A stretch of DNA of 32,077 bases, from the NCBI GenBank assembly GCA_012837465.1, contig DURG01000169.1, positions 1 through 32,077 on the forward strand, read 5' to 3'. The DNA comes from Propionibacterium sp. GTDB lineage: Bacteria > Actinomycetota > Actinomycetes > Propionibacteriales > Propionibacteriaceae. Of the stretch, positions 22,591 through 30,935 are shown in pieces. The position numbers and the translations under genes are program-made. A model generated the notes under the pieces. The model did no database searches and had not been told where the DNA came from. It worked only from the letters and a program-made list of their open reading frames with translations. The stretch's first letter is position 1. The number at the start of each line of letters is the position of its first letter.

Positions 22591-23556
22591 CTAATCCTCG
22601 AAGCTCGGGGGCAACTCGCGGGGCAGCGGGCGCAACAACTGGGTGCGCAGCTCGATGACCTTCTTGGCGTGCTCATCGAGTGCGATATCGCCGAGCAGCT
22701 TCGGCTCCCACGACGGGACGGGTCGCTTGCGACCCTCGGAGTCGACCCCGCAGTAGACGAAGGTGCAGTGGGTGGTTTCCCGTAGCTCCCGGGTCCGCGG
22801 GTCGCCCGAGCGCACGGAGATCGACACGTGCATGCTGGTGTTGCCCGTGTGGATCAAACGGGCGTCGACCTCGACGAGGTCGCCGATGAACATGGGGCGG
22901 TAGAAGCGCACCCCGCCGGCGTAGACGGAGGCCACCGGGCCTGCATGCCAACGTTCGGCGACGATGCGGGCGGCGGTGTCGATCCAGGCCATCACGTAGC
23001 CGCCATGGACCTTGCCACCCCAGTTGACGTCGGTGGGCGCAGCCAGGAAACGCAGGGTCTCGCGGCAGACCTCGGTCTCGTCGGAGTAGATCTGCGTGCC
23101 CATGTCGGCCTCGATCGCCCGGCGGGCGGCGTTGAGCTCGACGGCGCGGGCGTGCTGCTCCAGTTCCCAGGCGTCCTGGGGGTAGAACTTCGGCACCTCC
23201 ACGGGCTTGTCGTCCTGCATGGCCACGAACTGGAGGATGCACTGCGTGTTGAGCGTGCGCTCCCCGGAGCGGGGGTCGCCGCTCGCGACGGTGCACACGA
23301 CCTGCATCGAGGTACGGCCGGTGAACACGACGCGGGCCTGCACGACGACCAGGTCGCCGACGCGGATGGGCTTGACGAAGTGGGTGTTTCCCACGTAGCC
23401 GGTCACGGCCGAGTGCCCGGACCAGCCGACGGCCGCGGCATAGCCCGCCTTGTCGATCCACTCGAGCACCTTGCCCGCGTCCATGACACCGCGCACGTTC
23501 GCATCGAAGGGCTCCGCCAGGAAGCGTAGCGTGATCCCGCGCCTCATCTCAGCCAC
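22591..23556 (-). CDS. Double-hotdog acyl-CoA thioesterase
   Basis: The protein has 321 residues from GTG 23556, with GAGGAG 5 nt upstream. Two hotdog domains in tandem (about 8-130 and 160-285) each begin with a TLRFLAxPxDxN segment: ITLRFLAEPFDANVRGVMDAGKVLEWIDKAGY and ETLRFLAAPTDVNWGGKVHGGYVMAWIDTAAR. Each continues with strands of the VGDLVVVQARVVFTGRTSM / IGDLVEVDARLIHTGNTSM type. This is the architecture of ACOT7/BFIT-like cytosolic acyl-CoA hydrolases, which release CoA and free acid. The catalytic Asn/Asp positions are plausible in both halves (DAN and DVN). Chain-length preference cannot be read. Confidence 0.9.
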   Translation of the reverse strand: MAEMRRGITLRFLAEPFDANVRGVMDAGKVLEWIDKAGYAAAVGWSGHSAVTGYVGNTHFVKPIRVGDLVVVQARVVFTGRTSMQVVCTVASGDPRSGERTLNTQCILQFVAMQDDKPVEVPKFYPQDAWELEQHARAVELNAARRAIEADMGTQIYSDETEVCRETLRFLAAPTDVNWGGKVHGGYVMAWIDTAARIVAERWHAGPVASVYAGGVRFYRPMFIGDLVEVDARLIHTGNTSMHVSISVRSGDPRTRELRETTHCTFVYCGVDSEGRKRPVPSWEPKLLGDIALDEHAKKVIELRTQLLRPLPRELPPSFED

Positions 23557-23597
23557 AGCAACTCCTCAGGTTTCGGGACTGACCCTATCCCCCTCGC

Positions 23598-26147
23598 TCA
23601 GCCGAGGCGAGCGAATCGTGTGGCGCGGACAACTGCGGAGCCCGCGGCGTCGCTGGCCTCCAGGTCGACCTCGGCTTCGATGTGCCAGTCGTGGTTGCCG
23701 TCGGGGTCGTGGATGACCTGCGTGACCTGCCAGGTCTTCGGCCCCTTCTCGAGTCGGAAGAGCTCCGGGCCGCGGGCGTCGCCGTCGAGGAGGATCTCGT
23801 CGTAGTCGTCCCAGTAGTCGGCCAGCGCGTCGTCCCAGGCCTCGGCGTCCATGACCACGTCCATGGGCGGCTCGACGAGGTGGGCGGCGGCCCCTTCGAG
23901 ATCACCCAGGGCCTCCCACCGGTCGTCGGCCAGCAGTTCGACGCGGCGGAACATGGCGGTGCGGATCATGGCGGTGAAGGCGCGCTCGTTGCCGGTCACG
24001 GGCCTTGGTGGCGGCGGGGGCGCGCCTTGGGCGGCCAGCTCCGCGGCAGCGGCGACCTTGTCCGGATCGGTCAGCGACTCCCACTCATCGAGCAGCGATG
24101 AATCGGTCTGTCGGACGGTCTCCCCGAGCCACTCGACGATGTCGTCGAACTGCTCGTTTCGATACTCGTCGGGAACCGTGTGGCGCAGGATGCGGTAGGC
24201 GTCGGTGAGGTACCGCAGCACGGTGCCCTCGCTCCGCTGGAGCCGGTACCCGGAGATGAGTTGGGTGAAGTTCATGGCGCGCTCCCACATGTCGCGTACG
24301 ACGGACTTCGGGGAGAGGCCCGTGGGGTCCACCCACGGGTGCGATTCGGCGTAGACGCTGAAGGCGTGTTCGAGGAGTTCAGCCAGGGGTTTGGGCCAGG
24401 TGACCTCCTCGAGGAGCTCCATGCGTTCCTCGTACTCGATGCCGTCGGCCTTCATCTGCGCGATGGCCTCGCCTCGGGCCATGTGCTGCTGGCCGAGCAA
24501 CACCTGGAAGGGATCCTCCAGCACCGCCTCCATGACGGAGATGACGTCGAGGTGGTACGTCGGGGAATCCGGGTCGAGGAGGTCGAGGGAGGCGACGGCG
24601 AACGGGGCGAGCGGCTGGTTCAGGGCGAAATCCTCGCTGACCCCCTCACCCAGGGCACACCAGCTACCCGTGGCGTCCGGCTCGTCGCGCTTGACCAGCA
24701 CGCCGGAATCGAGCAGGCCCTTGGTGAGGGCGAGCGCCCGGCGCCGCAGCGCCTTCTTGCGGTCCTTGGTCTCGTGGCTCGATTCGATGAGCCGCACCAT
24801 GGCCTGGTACCCATTGCCGGGGCGTTGGGCGAGGTTCAGGATGGTGCCGTGAGTGATCTGCATGCGGGAAACGAGGTTCTCGGGCTCGGCCACGATGATC
24901 TTGTCGTAGGCCTCCTCGTTCCAGCCGACGAACCCCTCCGGCGGCTTGCGGCGCACGACCTTGCGGCGCTTCTTCTCGTCGTCACCGGCCTTGGCCAGGG
25001 CCCGCTCGTTCTCGATGACGTGCTCGGGGGCCTGGACGACGACGAAGCCGACGGTGTCGTAGCCCGCTCGGCCGGCCCGCCCGGCGATCTGGTGGAACTC
25101 GCGCGAGCGAAGCCGGCGGACGCGGTTGCCGTCGTACTTCGACAGGCCCGTGAACAGGACGGTCCGGATGGGCACGTTGATGCCCACGCCGAGCGTGTCG
25201 GTGCCGCAGATGACCTTCAGCAGGCCGGTCTGGGCCAGTTGCTCGACGAGGCGCCGATACTTGGGCAGCATCCCCGCGTGGTGTACGCCGATGCCGCGGC
25301 GAACGAGGCCGGAGAGGATCTTCCCGAAGCCGGGGCCGAAGCGGAAGGCCCCGATCTCCTCGGCGATCTGCTCGGCGTCGTGCTTGGTGATGAAGTTCAC
25401 GCTGAGCAGGCCCTGGGCCCGTTCCAGTGCGTCGGCCTGGGTGAAGTGCACGATGTAGACGGGCGCCTTCTGCTCCTGGACGAGATCGGTGACCTTCTCC
25501 TGCATCGGGGTCAATGACCACTCGAAGATCAGGGGAACGGGGCGCTCCGCATCGTCGATGAGGCTGGTGCTGCGGCCCGTGCGTTCGGACAGGTCGGCCA
25601 TGAGCCGGTCGACGTCGCCGAGCGTGGCGCTCATCAGCAGGAATTGCGCCTGCGGGAGTTCGAGCAGCGGCACCTGCCAGGCCCAGCCACGATCAGGTTC
25701 GGAATAGAAGTGGAACTCGTCTGCGATGACCATGCCCACATCGGCTGCCGCACCCTCGCGCAGCGCGATGTTGGCCAGCACCTCCGCGGTGCAGCAGATG
25801 ATCGGCGCATCCGCGTTCACCGAAGCGTCGCCGGTCACCATCCCGACGTTGTCGGCCCCAAACACCTGGCACAGGGCGAAGAACTTCTCGCTGACGAGCG
25901 CCTTGATGGGTGCGGTGTAGAAACTCACCCGGTCGGTGTTCAGCGCCGCGAAGTGGGCTGCCAGGGCCACCATCGACTTCCCCGAACCGGTGGGCGTCGC
26001 GAGGATGAGGTTGTTTCCGGAGAACAGTTCGATGGCCGATTCGTCCTGATGGGGGTACAACGAGATCGACTCGCCCTCCGCCCAGGCGGTGAAGTGTTCG
26101 TAGAGGGAGTCCGCATCACCTGGCACGGGGTCGGTGAGCTTCGGCAT
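23598..26147 (-). CDS. Ski2-like DEAD/DEAH-box helicase with DUF3516 C-terminal region
   Basis: The protein has 849 residues from ATG 26147. Superfamily 2 helicase motifs are YPHQ (Q-like), motif I LATPTGSGKSMVAL, motif Ia TAPIKALVSEK, motif II VIADEFHFY (DEFH), motif III LLMSATLGD, motif IV IVHFTQADALE, motif V GTDTLGVGINVPIRTVLF and motif VI EFHQIAGRAGRAGYD. These occupy about residues 1-400. The long C-terminal half matches the actinobacterial DUF3516-type region rather than the Mtr4/HelY arch. The family is presumed to unwind RNA or RNA/DNA hybrids with ATP; the role is not well defined. The start was set at MPKLTDP because the upstream extension begins at a TTG inside the poor ribosome site. 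Nothing coding is seen in the 98 bp upstream. Confidence 0.9.
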   Translation of the reverse strand: MPKLTDPVPGDADSLYEHFTAWAEGESISLYPHQDESAIELFSGNNLILATPTGSGKSMVALAAHFAALNTDRVSFYTAPIKALVSEKFFALCQVFGADNVGMVTGDASVNADAPIICCTAEVLANIALREGAAADVGMVIADEFHFYSEPDRGWAWQVPLLELPQAQFLLMSATLGDVDRLMADLSERTGRSTSLIDDAERPVPLIFEWSLTPMQEKVTDLVQEQKAPVYIVHFTQADALERAQGLLSVNFITKHDAEQIAEEIGAFRFGPGFGKILSGLVRRGIGVHHAGMLPKYRRLVEQLAQTGLLKVICGTDTLGVGINVPIRTVLFTGLSKYDGNRVRRLRSREFHQIAGRAGRAGYDTVGFVVVQAPEHVIENERALAKAGDDEKKRRKVVRRKPPEGFVGWNEEAYDKIIVAEPENLVSRMQITHGTILNLAQRPGNGYQAMVRLIESSHETKDRKKALRRRALALTKGLLDSGVLVKRDEPDATGSWCALGEGVSEDFALNQPLAPFAVASLDLLDPDSPTYHLDVISVMEAVLEDPFQVLLGQQHMARGEAIAQMKADGIEYEERMELLEEVTWPKPLAELLEHAFSVYAESHPWVDPTGLSPKSVVRDMWERAMNFTQLISGYRLQRSEGTVLRYLTDAYRILRHTVPDEYRNEQFDDIVEWLGETVRQTDSSLLDEWESLTDPDKVAAAAELAAQGAPPPPPRPVTGNERAFTAMIRTAMFRRVELLADDRWEALGDLEGAAAHLVEPPMDVVMDAEAWDDALADYWDDYDEILLDGDARGPELFRLEKGPKTWQVTQVIHDPDGNHDWHIEAEVDLEASDAAGSAVVRATRFARLG

Positions 26148-26245
26148 GCGGTCCAACCTACCGGATGCCCCCTGAGCGAGGCGCGTCCGGGCACGGAGGA
26201 CCGTGACACGTCGAAGAGGATCCCCGCGGCCGGCTCTGGGCCCAT

Positions 26246-27085
26246 TCAGGCCGAAGTGAAGCGGTGCAGGACGACCTGCGACTGGTTCAGGAACCGGTAC
26301 TTCGGGCCCGTCACTCCCACGCCGGAGTCAATGAACAAGGTTGCCTCTCCCATCTCGTAGGGGCCCTTGGAGTACTCCGGGAAGAAGTTGCGGCCCGGGG
26401 CGTAGATCGCCCCGACGAACGGGAGGCGGATCTGGCCGCCATGCGTGTGGCCGCACATCGCGTAGTCGATCCCGTTGGCCTCCAGTTTCCCCACCACGTC
26501 CGGTGAGTGGGTCAGGAGCAGCCGGAAGGCATCCTCAGGGGCACCATCGAGGGCGGCGGCAAGGTCTCCGTGGCCGCTGAAGTGGTCGTCGGTGGCCGCG
26601 ACGATGGCCCTCCCCCAGGGCCCCAGGTAGGCGAAGTGCTCATCCACCATCAGGGTCACGCCGTACTGCTCGTAGAGCGCATGGAGGTCGGTCTGCTGGG
26701 CGGACCAGTGCTCGTGGTTGCCATCGACGGCGACCACCGGCGCGCCCGCCTCCCGAAGCCCCGCGATCAGTCTCTCGACGGAGGAGAGGTCCTCGTTGTG
26801 GGTGTTGATCAGGTCTCCCGTCAACGCAATGAGGTCCGCTCGGGCCGCGACGGCGATCTCCACCACCTGGTCGACCTGCTCCGGCCGCGGCAGGCTGTGG
26901 AAGTCAGATACCTGGAGCACCCGGAACTCATCGGTGAGCTCGGGCGTGACATGGACCGTCTCCACGAGCTTCGTGTGGCCCACCTCCCACGTGCCCCGGA
27001 CGTGAAAGGCGGCCCCTCCTGCCACCAGCAGCAGCACCAGGACCGTTGCCAGCAGCGCAAGGGGCCGCCTCCGGGGTTCAGACAC
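26246..27085 (-). CDS. Membrane-anchored metallophosphoesterase (YkuE/YaeI-like)
   Basis: The protein has 279 residues from GTG 27085 (TTG 27088 possible). An N-terminal signal anchor (PLALLATVLVLLLVAGGAAF) puts the catalytic domain outside the membrane. The calcineurin-like metal motifs are all present: VSDFH (DxH), ALTGDLIN (GDxxN), VDGNHEHW (GNHE), LLTHSPD and GHTHGGQIRLP. Two divalent metals are expected. Relatives hydrolyse phosphomono- or diesters, for example UDP-linked or lipid-linked substrates in the envelope; the substrate here is unknown. The gene begins 9 nt after the leuA stop on the same strand and is probably read through from it. Confidence 0.88.
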   Translation of the reverse strand: MSEPRRRPLALLATVLVLLLVAGGAAFHVRGTWEVGHTKLVETVHVTPELTDEFRVLQVSDFHSLPRPEQVDQVVEIAVAARADLIALTGDLINTHNEDLSSVERLIAGLREAGAPVVAVDGNHEHWSAQQTDLHALYEQYGVTLMVDEHFAYLGPWGRAIVAATDDHFSGHGDLAAALDGAPEDAFRLLLTHSPDVVGKLEANGIDYAMCGHTHGGQIRLPFVGAIYAPGRNFFPEYSKGPYEMGEATLFIDSGVGVTGPKYRFLNQSQVVLHRFTSA

Positions 27086-27094
27086 CAATCGGGG

Positions 27095-28834
27095 TCACCG
27101 CTCGGAGCGGTTCAGTGCGCTCAGGATCGCCTTCATCGAGGCCGAGGTGATCGACGGGTCGATGCCGACGCCCCACAGGACCTCCGCGTCGTCGCCCTCG
27201 CCGATCTCGCACTCGACGTAGGCCGCGGCCTGCGCGTCGCCGCCGGAATCCAGCGCGTGCTCGGCGTAGTCCAGCACCCGCACGTGCGCGCCGGCCTGGA
27301 CGAGGCCGTCGACGAAAGCGGAGACGGGGCCGTTGCCCTCGCCGTGGATGCCGACTCCCTGGCGCTCGGGCCCGTCCACTGTTGCGTTGACGGCGAACGA
27401 ACCGTTGCTCGACGTGGTGCCGGCGCTGGTCAGGCGCCACGGGCCCTCCGACAGATACTCGTCGTTGAAGATGTCGTAGATCTCCTGCGGGGTGATCTCG
27501 GAACCGGTGGTCTCCGTGTGCTGCTGCACGGCGCGGCTGAACTCGATCTGCAGGCGGCGTGGCAGGTCCATCTTGAACTCGGACTTCAGCAGGTAGGCCA
27601 TGCCGCCCTTGCCCGACTGCGAGTTGACGCGGATGACGGCCTCATAGGTGCGGCCGACGTCGTGCGGGTCGATGGGCAGGTACGGCGCCTCCCATGGCAT
27701 CTCGGTGACGGCCTTGCCGGCCTCCTCGGCGACGTACTCCAGGTGCTCCAGGCCCTTCTTGATGGCGTCCTGGTGCGAGCCGGAGAAGGCAGTGTAGACC
27801 AGGTCACCCGAGTACGGGTGGCGCGGGTGCACGGGCAGGCCGGTGCAGTATTCGACGGTGCGGCGCACGTGGTCGATGTCGTGGAAGTCGAGCTGCGGGT
27901 CCACGCCCTGCGTGTACAGGTTCAGGGCCAGCGTCACCAGGTCGACGTTGCCGGTGCGCTCGCCGTGGCCGAAGAGGCAGCCCTCGACGCGGTCTGCGCC
28001 GGCCATCTGGCCCAGCTCGGCCGCCGCGACTGCAGTGCCGCGGTCGTTGTGCGGGTGCAGCGACACGGCGACGTTCTCGCGGTGCTTCACGTTGCGGATG
28101 AAGTACTCGATCTGGTCCGCGTAGGTGTTGGGCGTGGAGCGCTCGACCGTGGCAGGCAGGTTGAAGATGATCTCGCGGTCCGTGGCGGGCTGCCACACGT
28201 CGGAGACGGCGTTGCAGACCTCGACGGCGAAATCGGTGGGCGTCTGGGTGAAGATCTCCGGGGAGTACTGGTAGCCGAACTCGACGTCGCGCAGGTACTT
28301 GTCGGCGTACTTCATCACCATCTCGGTGCCGCGCACGGCCATGTCCACGCACTCCTTCTCGGAGATGCGGAACACGACGTCGCGGAACAGTTGCGCCGTC
28401 GCGTTGTACATGTGGATGGTCGCACGCTTGGCGCCGACCAGCGACTCCGCCGTGCGGCTGATGAGGTCCTCGCGGGCCTGCGTCAGCACCGAGATCGTCA
28501 CGTCGTCGGGGACCCGGTCCTCTTCGATCAGCTGGCGGACGAACTCGAAGTCCGTCTGCGAGGCCGACGGGAAGCCGATCTCGATCTCCTTGTAGCCGAT
28601 CTCGACCAGCAGTTCGAACATGCGCATCTTGCGCGAGGGGGTCATGGGGTCGATGAGGGCCTGGTTGCCGTCTCGCAGGTCGGTCGACAACCAGCGCGGT
28701 GCGTGCTCGATGCGCCTGCTGGGCCAGGTGCGGTCCGGTACGTCGACCGGTACGAAGGGGGTGTAGCGGTGCACCGGCATCCCGGTGGGCTGCTGGACCG
28801 GCTTGGGCTGCGGGCGGTGGTTGATCTCAGTCAT
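27095..28834 (-). CDS. leuA: 2-isopropylmalate synthase
   Basis: The protein has 579 residues from ATG 28834, with AGGAG 9 nt upstream. It catalyses the first committed step of leucine synthesis, condensing acetyl-CoA with 2-ketoisovalerate. [17 protein letters not shown] holds the catalytic Arg and metal-binding Asp, and [18 protein letters not shown] the metal-binding His pair. [23 protein letters not shown] completes the active site. The C-terminal part (about 430-579, with [37 protein letters not shown] and DALAQ-like strands) is the LeuA regulatory domain that binds leucine for feedback inhibition. This is the long actinobacterial type, as in Mycobacterium. Expression is probably controlled by the leader peptide and SD-sequestering RNA described at 28842-28954. 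Confidence 0.97.
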   Translation of the reverse strand: MTEINHRPQPKPVQQPTGMPVHRYTPFVPVDVPDRTWPSRRIEHAPRWLSTDLRDGNQALIDPMTPSRKMRMFELLVEIGYKEIEIGFPSASQTDFEFVRQLIEEDRVPDDVTISVLTQAREDLISRTAESLVGAKRATIHMYNATAQLFRDVVFRISEKECVDMAVRGTEMVMKYADKYLRDVEFGYQYSPEIFTQTPTDFAVEVCNAVSDVWQPATDREIIFNLPATVERSTPNTYADQIEYFIRNVKHRENVAVSLHPHNDRGTAVAAAELGQMAGADRVEGCLFGHGERTGNVDLVTLALNLYTQGVDPQLDFHDIDHVRRTVEYCTGLPVHPRHPYSGDLVYTAFSGSHQDAIKKGLEHLEYVAEEAGKAVTEMPWEAPYLPIDPHDVGRTYEAVIRVNSQSGKGGMAYLLKSEFKMDLPRRLQIEFSRAVQQHTETTGSEITPQEIYDIFNDEYLSEGPWRLTSAGTTSSNGSFAVNATVDGPERQGVGIHGEGNGPVSAFVDGLVQAGAHVRVLDYAEHALDSGGDAQAAAYVECEIGEGDDAEVLWGVGIDPSITSASMKAILSALNRSER

Positions 28835-28841
28835 CGTCAAA

Positions 28842-28925
28842 ATCTCCTGGGCTGGGGGTGTGTGCCAGACACGACAAGCACCGCAGCGAGGAGATCCGGC
28901 TCAGAAGTTCTGGGCCTCGCTGCGG
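28842..28925 (-). promoter_or_regulatory. leuA leader RNA: mutually exclusive stems controlling SD access
   Basis: Stem A pairs 28925-28915 (CCGCAGCGAGG on the minus strand) with 28891-28881 (CCTCGCTGCGG), 11 perfect pairs. Stem B pairs 28895-28889 (ATCTCCT) with 28848-28842 (AGGAGAT), which contains the leuA Shine-Dalgarno. The two stems share bases 28889-28891 and cannot both form fully. The 5' arm of stem A lies inside the leader-peptide gene, just after its Leu codons. This geometry predicts that ribosome position on the leader peptide decides whether the Shine-Dalgarno is free. Pairings are seen directly; the regulatory outcome is inferred. Confidence 0.7.
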
Positions 28926-28954
28926 CAGCCAAGGAGCAGGTTGTGCCATGCCAC
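28901..28954 (-). CDS. leuA leader peptide with three consecutive Leu codons
   Basis: This 17-codon frame, from GTG 28954 to TGA 28901, encodes MAWHNLLLGCRSEAQNF. Leu codons 6-8 are CTG, CTC, CTT in a row. There is no Shine-Dalgarno, but TATTGT (28967-28962) ends 7 nt before the GTG, so the transcript probably begins at or next to the GTG and is translated leaderless. It precedes leuA by 66 nt (stop to start). Leader peptides rich in the end-product amino acid are the sensor of attenuation-type control of leucine operons. Short size means chance cannot be excluded, but promoter position, Leu run and downstream stems agree. Confidence 0.78.
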   Translation of the reverse strand: MAWHNLLLGCRSEAQNF

Positions 28955-28961
28955 GAGCGAA

Positions 28962-28989
28962 ACAATAGCACCGGGGGCGGCAGCGTCAA
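28962..28989 (-). promoter_or_regulatory. leuA promoter
   Basis: On the minus strand TTGACG (28989-28984) and TATTGT (28967-28962) are 16 bp apart, with a TG two bases before the -10 (TGCTATTGT, extended -10). The predicted start at about 28955-28954 coincides with the leader-peptide GTG. The -35 sits in the loop and the spacer in the 3' arm of the upstream hairpin. Confidence 0.75.
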
Positions 28990-29007
28990 CGACACGTCCG
29001 CCCCCGG
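28971..29007 (-). terminator. Intrinsic-type hairpin after the sugar ABC permease genes
   Basis: CCGGGGGCGG (minus strand 29007-28998) pairs perfectly with CCGCCCCCGG (28980-28971), a 10-bp GC stem with a 17-nt loop, 12 nt past the permease stop. It is followed by TGCTATTGTTT, a weak U-rich tail. It probably ends the sugar-ABC transcript. Confidence 0.7.
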
Positions 29008-29018
29008 ATGTCGAATCC

Positions 29019-29885
29019 CTACTTGACCGAGCCTGCGGTCAGGCCGCCGATGAGACGCTTCTCGATGATGCCGAACAGGATGGCCACCGGCACGATCGCG
29101 ACGAGGGCAACCGTGAACAGGTACTGCCAGTCCTGGACGTACAGGCCGAGGAACCGCGGCATGGACACCGTCAGCGGCTGGAGGCTGTTGTCCCTGACCA
29201 GGATGAGGGCCGCGGCGAACTCGTTCCACGAGTTGACGAACACGAACACGATGGCGGTCACGATGCCGGGCCACACGAGCGGTAGCGAGATGCGGAACAT
29301 CGTCTGCAGGCGCCCGAGGCCGTCGATGAGGGCTGCCTCGTCCACCTCCTTGGGCACCGAGGCGAAGAACGCCTGCATGATCCAGATCGCAAAGGAGAGG
29401 TTGAACGCGGCGTTGATCAGGATCAACGCGCCCCAGACCGCGTAGCCCTGCCAGCCCTTGAACTCCTGGAACAGGCCGACGGCCAGCACTGTGGGCTGGA
29501 GCATCTGCGTGCAGAGCACCAGCAGCAGGAAGACGAGGCGGCCGGGGAACCGGAAGCGGGCGATGTAGTAGGCGGCCGGGGTCGCCACGATGAGCACGAG
29601 GATCGTCGCGCCGAAGGCGATGACGGAGGTGGCGAGCAGCGACGACGCCGGGTTGACCTCGGAAGTCCACACGTCGAGGTAGTTCTGCCAACGGGGTTCT
29701 GCCGGGAAGTAGTCCGGCGGGATCTTGGTGACCTCGAGGCGCGTCTTCAGCGACGTGATGAACATCAGCAGGTATGGGAAGCCGAAGAACAACATGACGA
29801 CCAACGCGCCGATGATGGTGAGGATCAGGTTCGGCTTCTTGTCGATGCCGCCGCGGAGCTTGTGTTCAGACTTGACCTTCGCCAT
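29019..29885 (-). CDS. Carbohydrate ABC transporter permease (MalG type)
   Basis: The protein has 288 residues with six predicted transmembrane helices, beginning with NLILTIIGALVVMLFFGFPYLLMFITSLK. The binding-protein-dependent permease EAA loop, which contacts the ATPase, is EVDEAALIDGLGRLQTMFRISLPLVWPG at about 190-217. The PPDYFPAEPRWQNYLDVW segment after helix 1 is typical of CUT1 sugar permeases of the MalG branch. It pairs with the MalF-type permease encoded 3 nt upstream. No ATPase gene is present in the window; CUT1 systems often share an MsiK-type ATPase encoded elsewhere. The sugar is unknown. Confidence 0.93.
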   Translation of the reverse strand: MAKVKSEHKLRGGIDKKPNLILTIIGALVVMLFFGFPYLLMFITSLKTRLEVTKIPPDYFPAEPRWQNYLDVWTSEVNPASSLLATSVIAFGATILVLIVATPAAYYIARFRFPGRLVFLLLVLCTQMLQPTVLAVGLFQEFKGWQGYAVWGALILINAAFNLSFAIWIMQAFFASVPKEVDEAALIDGLGRLQTMFRISLPLVWPGIVTAIVFVFVNSWNEFAAALILVRDNSLQPLTVSMPRFLGLYVQDWQYLFTVALVAIVPVAILFGIIEKRLIGGLTAGSVK

Positions 29886-29888
29886 GGC

Positions 29889-30836
29889 TCAGGCCACCTC
29901 CTTCGTGGGCTTCACGATGATCAGGTAGATCGCGATGATGACGAGGCAGAACATGAAGTTCAGTACCGACAGCGCCGAGGAGACGCCGGGGCCGAGGTTC
30001 GACTGGTACTCGAACATCAGCGTGGTGGTGATGTGCCCGGAGTGGTATCCGGGGGTGTCCTGCAGGATCCTCAGGATGGGCAGCGAGTTGAACACGTTGA
30101 TGATGTTGATCAGCGCCGCGGTCGCCACCGCGGGGCGCAGCAGGGGCAGCACGATGTGCCAGTAGCGCTGCGGGGAGTTGGCGCCATCGACGTGCGCGGC
30201 CTCGAGCACGTCGCCCGGGACGGCCTGCAGGCCGGCGAGAATGGTGTAGGTGGTGAAGGGCAGCGACACATAGATGGCCACGAACACGGCCACCCAGAAC
30301 GCGGAGGTCGGGTCCTTGGTCCACGCCTTGGCGGATTCGAGGATGCCCGTGTCGACCATCAGACGGTTGAACAAGCCGACGTTCTGCTCCAGGCCGTAGC
30401 GGAACACGGTGGCCGTCATGACCACGGAACAGGCCCACGGCAGGATGATGAACAGGCGGATGAACTTGCGGCCGCGGAACGGCTTGTTGAGGAACTGCGC
30501 CAGCGCGAGGCTGAGGATCACGGTGACGATCACGACGATGACGACCCAGACAACAGTGTTGAGCAGGATGCGCGAGATCGGCACGCCCGGGAAGGTCAGT
30601 GCCCCCGCTGGACCGAAGTAGTTGTCGAGACCGACGTTCTCCGTACCGCCGATGCCGAAGCGGTTGTACTTGAAGAACGAGGTGTAGATCATCAGGCCGG
30701 CCGGGTAGAGCACGACCCCGACGATCAGGATCAGCGTCGGCAACAGCCAAGGCAGTGCTCGGAGGGTCTCCCAGCCACCGGAGATCTTCCTCTTCTTGGT
30801 TTGGTTCACCATCTGTGGTGTGGCGGTCAACGACAC
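29889..30836 (-). CDS. Carbohydrate ABC transporter permease (MalF type)
   Basis: The protein has 315 residues from GTG 30836, chosen because GAAGGGA lies 8 nt upstream, whereas ATG 30812 has no ribosome site. It has six helices, starting LPWLLPTLILIVGVVLYPAGLMIYTSFFKYN. The EAA loop is DVLEAAHVDGANSPQRYWHIVLPLLRPA. The YPAGLMIYTSF and NTVVWVVIVVIVTVILSLALAQFLN segments are typical of the CUT1 MalF/UgpA branch. It forms the import channel with the MalG-type partner. A strong hairpin separates it from the upstream solute-binding-protein gene. Confidence 0.93.
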   Translation of the reverse strand: MSLTATPQMVNQTKKRKISGGWETLRALPWLLPTLILIVGVVLYPAGLMIYTSFFKYNRFGIGGTENVGLDNYFGPAGALTFPGVPISRILLNTVVWVVIVVIVTVILSLALAQFLNKPFRGRKFIRLFIILPWACSVVMTATVFRYGLEQNVGLFNRLMVDTGILESAKAWTKDPTSAFWVAVFVAIYVSLPFTTYTILAGLQAVPGDVLEAAHVDGANSPQRYWHIVLPLLRPAVATAALINIINVFNSLPILRILQDTPGYHSGHITTTLMFEYQSNLGPGVSSALSVLNFMFCLVIIAIYLIIVKPTKEVA

Positions 30837-30876
30837 CGGCGTCGTCCCTTCTCGATCAAACTGGGAGGAATGTGGC

Positions 30877-30918
30877 GTGATGTGGGGTGGCACGGATGCC
30901 CGTGCCACCCCACATCAC
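30877..30918 (-). terminator. 19-bp perfect stem-loop between the solute-binding-protein and permease genes
   Basis: GTGATGTGGGGTGGCACGG (30877-30895) pairs without mismatch with 30900-30918 around a 4-nt loop (ATGC). It begins 18 nt past the binding-protein stop and ends 41 nt before the first permease start. It has no U-run. Such intercistronic hairpins in malEFG-like operons usually protect the upstream message or cause partial termination, giving an excess of binding protein. The overlapping ATCACATGTGAT (30914-30925) is a separate perfect 12-bp palindrome. Confidence 0.7.
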
Positions 30919-30935
30919 ATGTGATTCAGGTCAGG

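Noticed and set aside
28834-28950. Alternative 38-codon frame from ATG 28950 (MAQPAPWLPQRG...) running into the leuA start
   Set aside because: It has no ribosome site, is offset from the predicted leaderless start, and lacks a concentrated Leu run; the GTG 28954 frame fits the promoter position better.
28842-28954. T-box riboswitch upstream of leuA
   Set aside because: I see no T-box bulge sequence or specifier-loop arrangement; the leader peptide with alternative stems explains the region better.
26507-29026. 839-codon plus-strand open frame antisense to the metallophosphoesterase and leuA
   Set aside because: Complement of well-conserved genes, with no recognisable domain and no ribosome site.
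30914-30925. ATCACATGTGAT as a CRP/GlxR operator
   Set aside because: The CRP-type consensus is TGTGA-N6-TCACA; here the half-sites are in reverse order and adjacent, and the site lies inside an operon rather than at a promoter.
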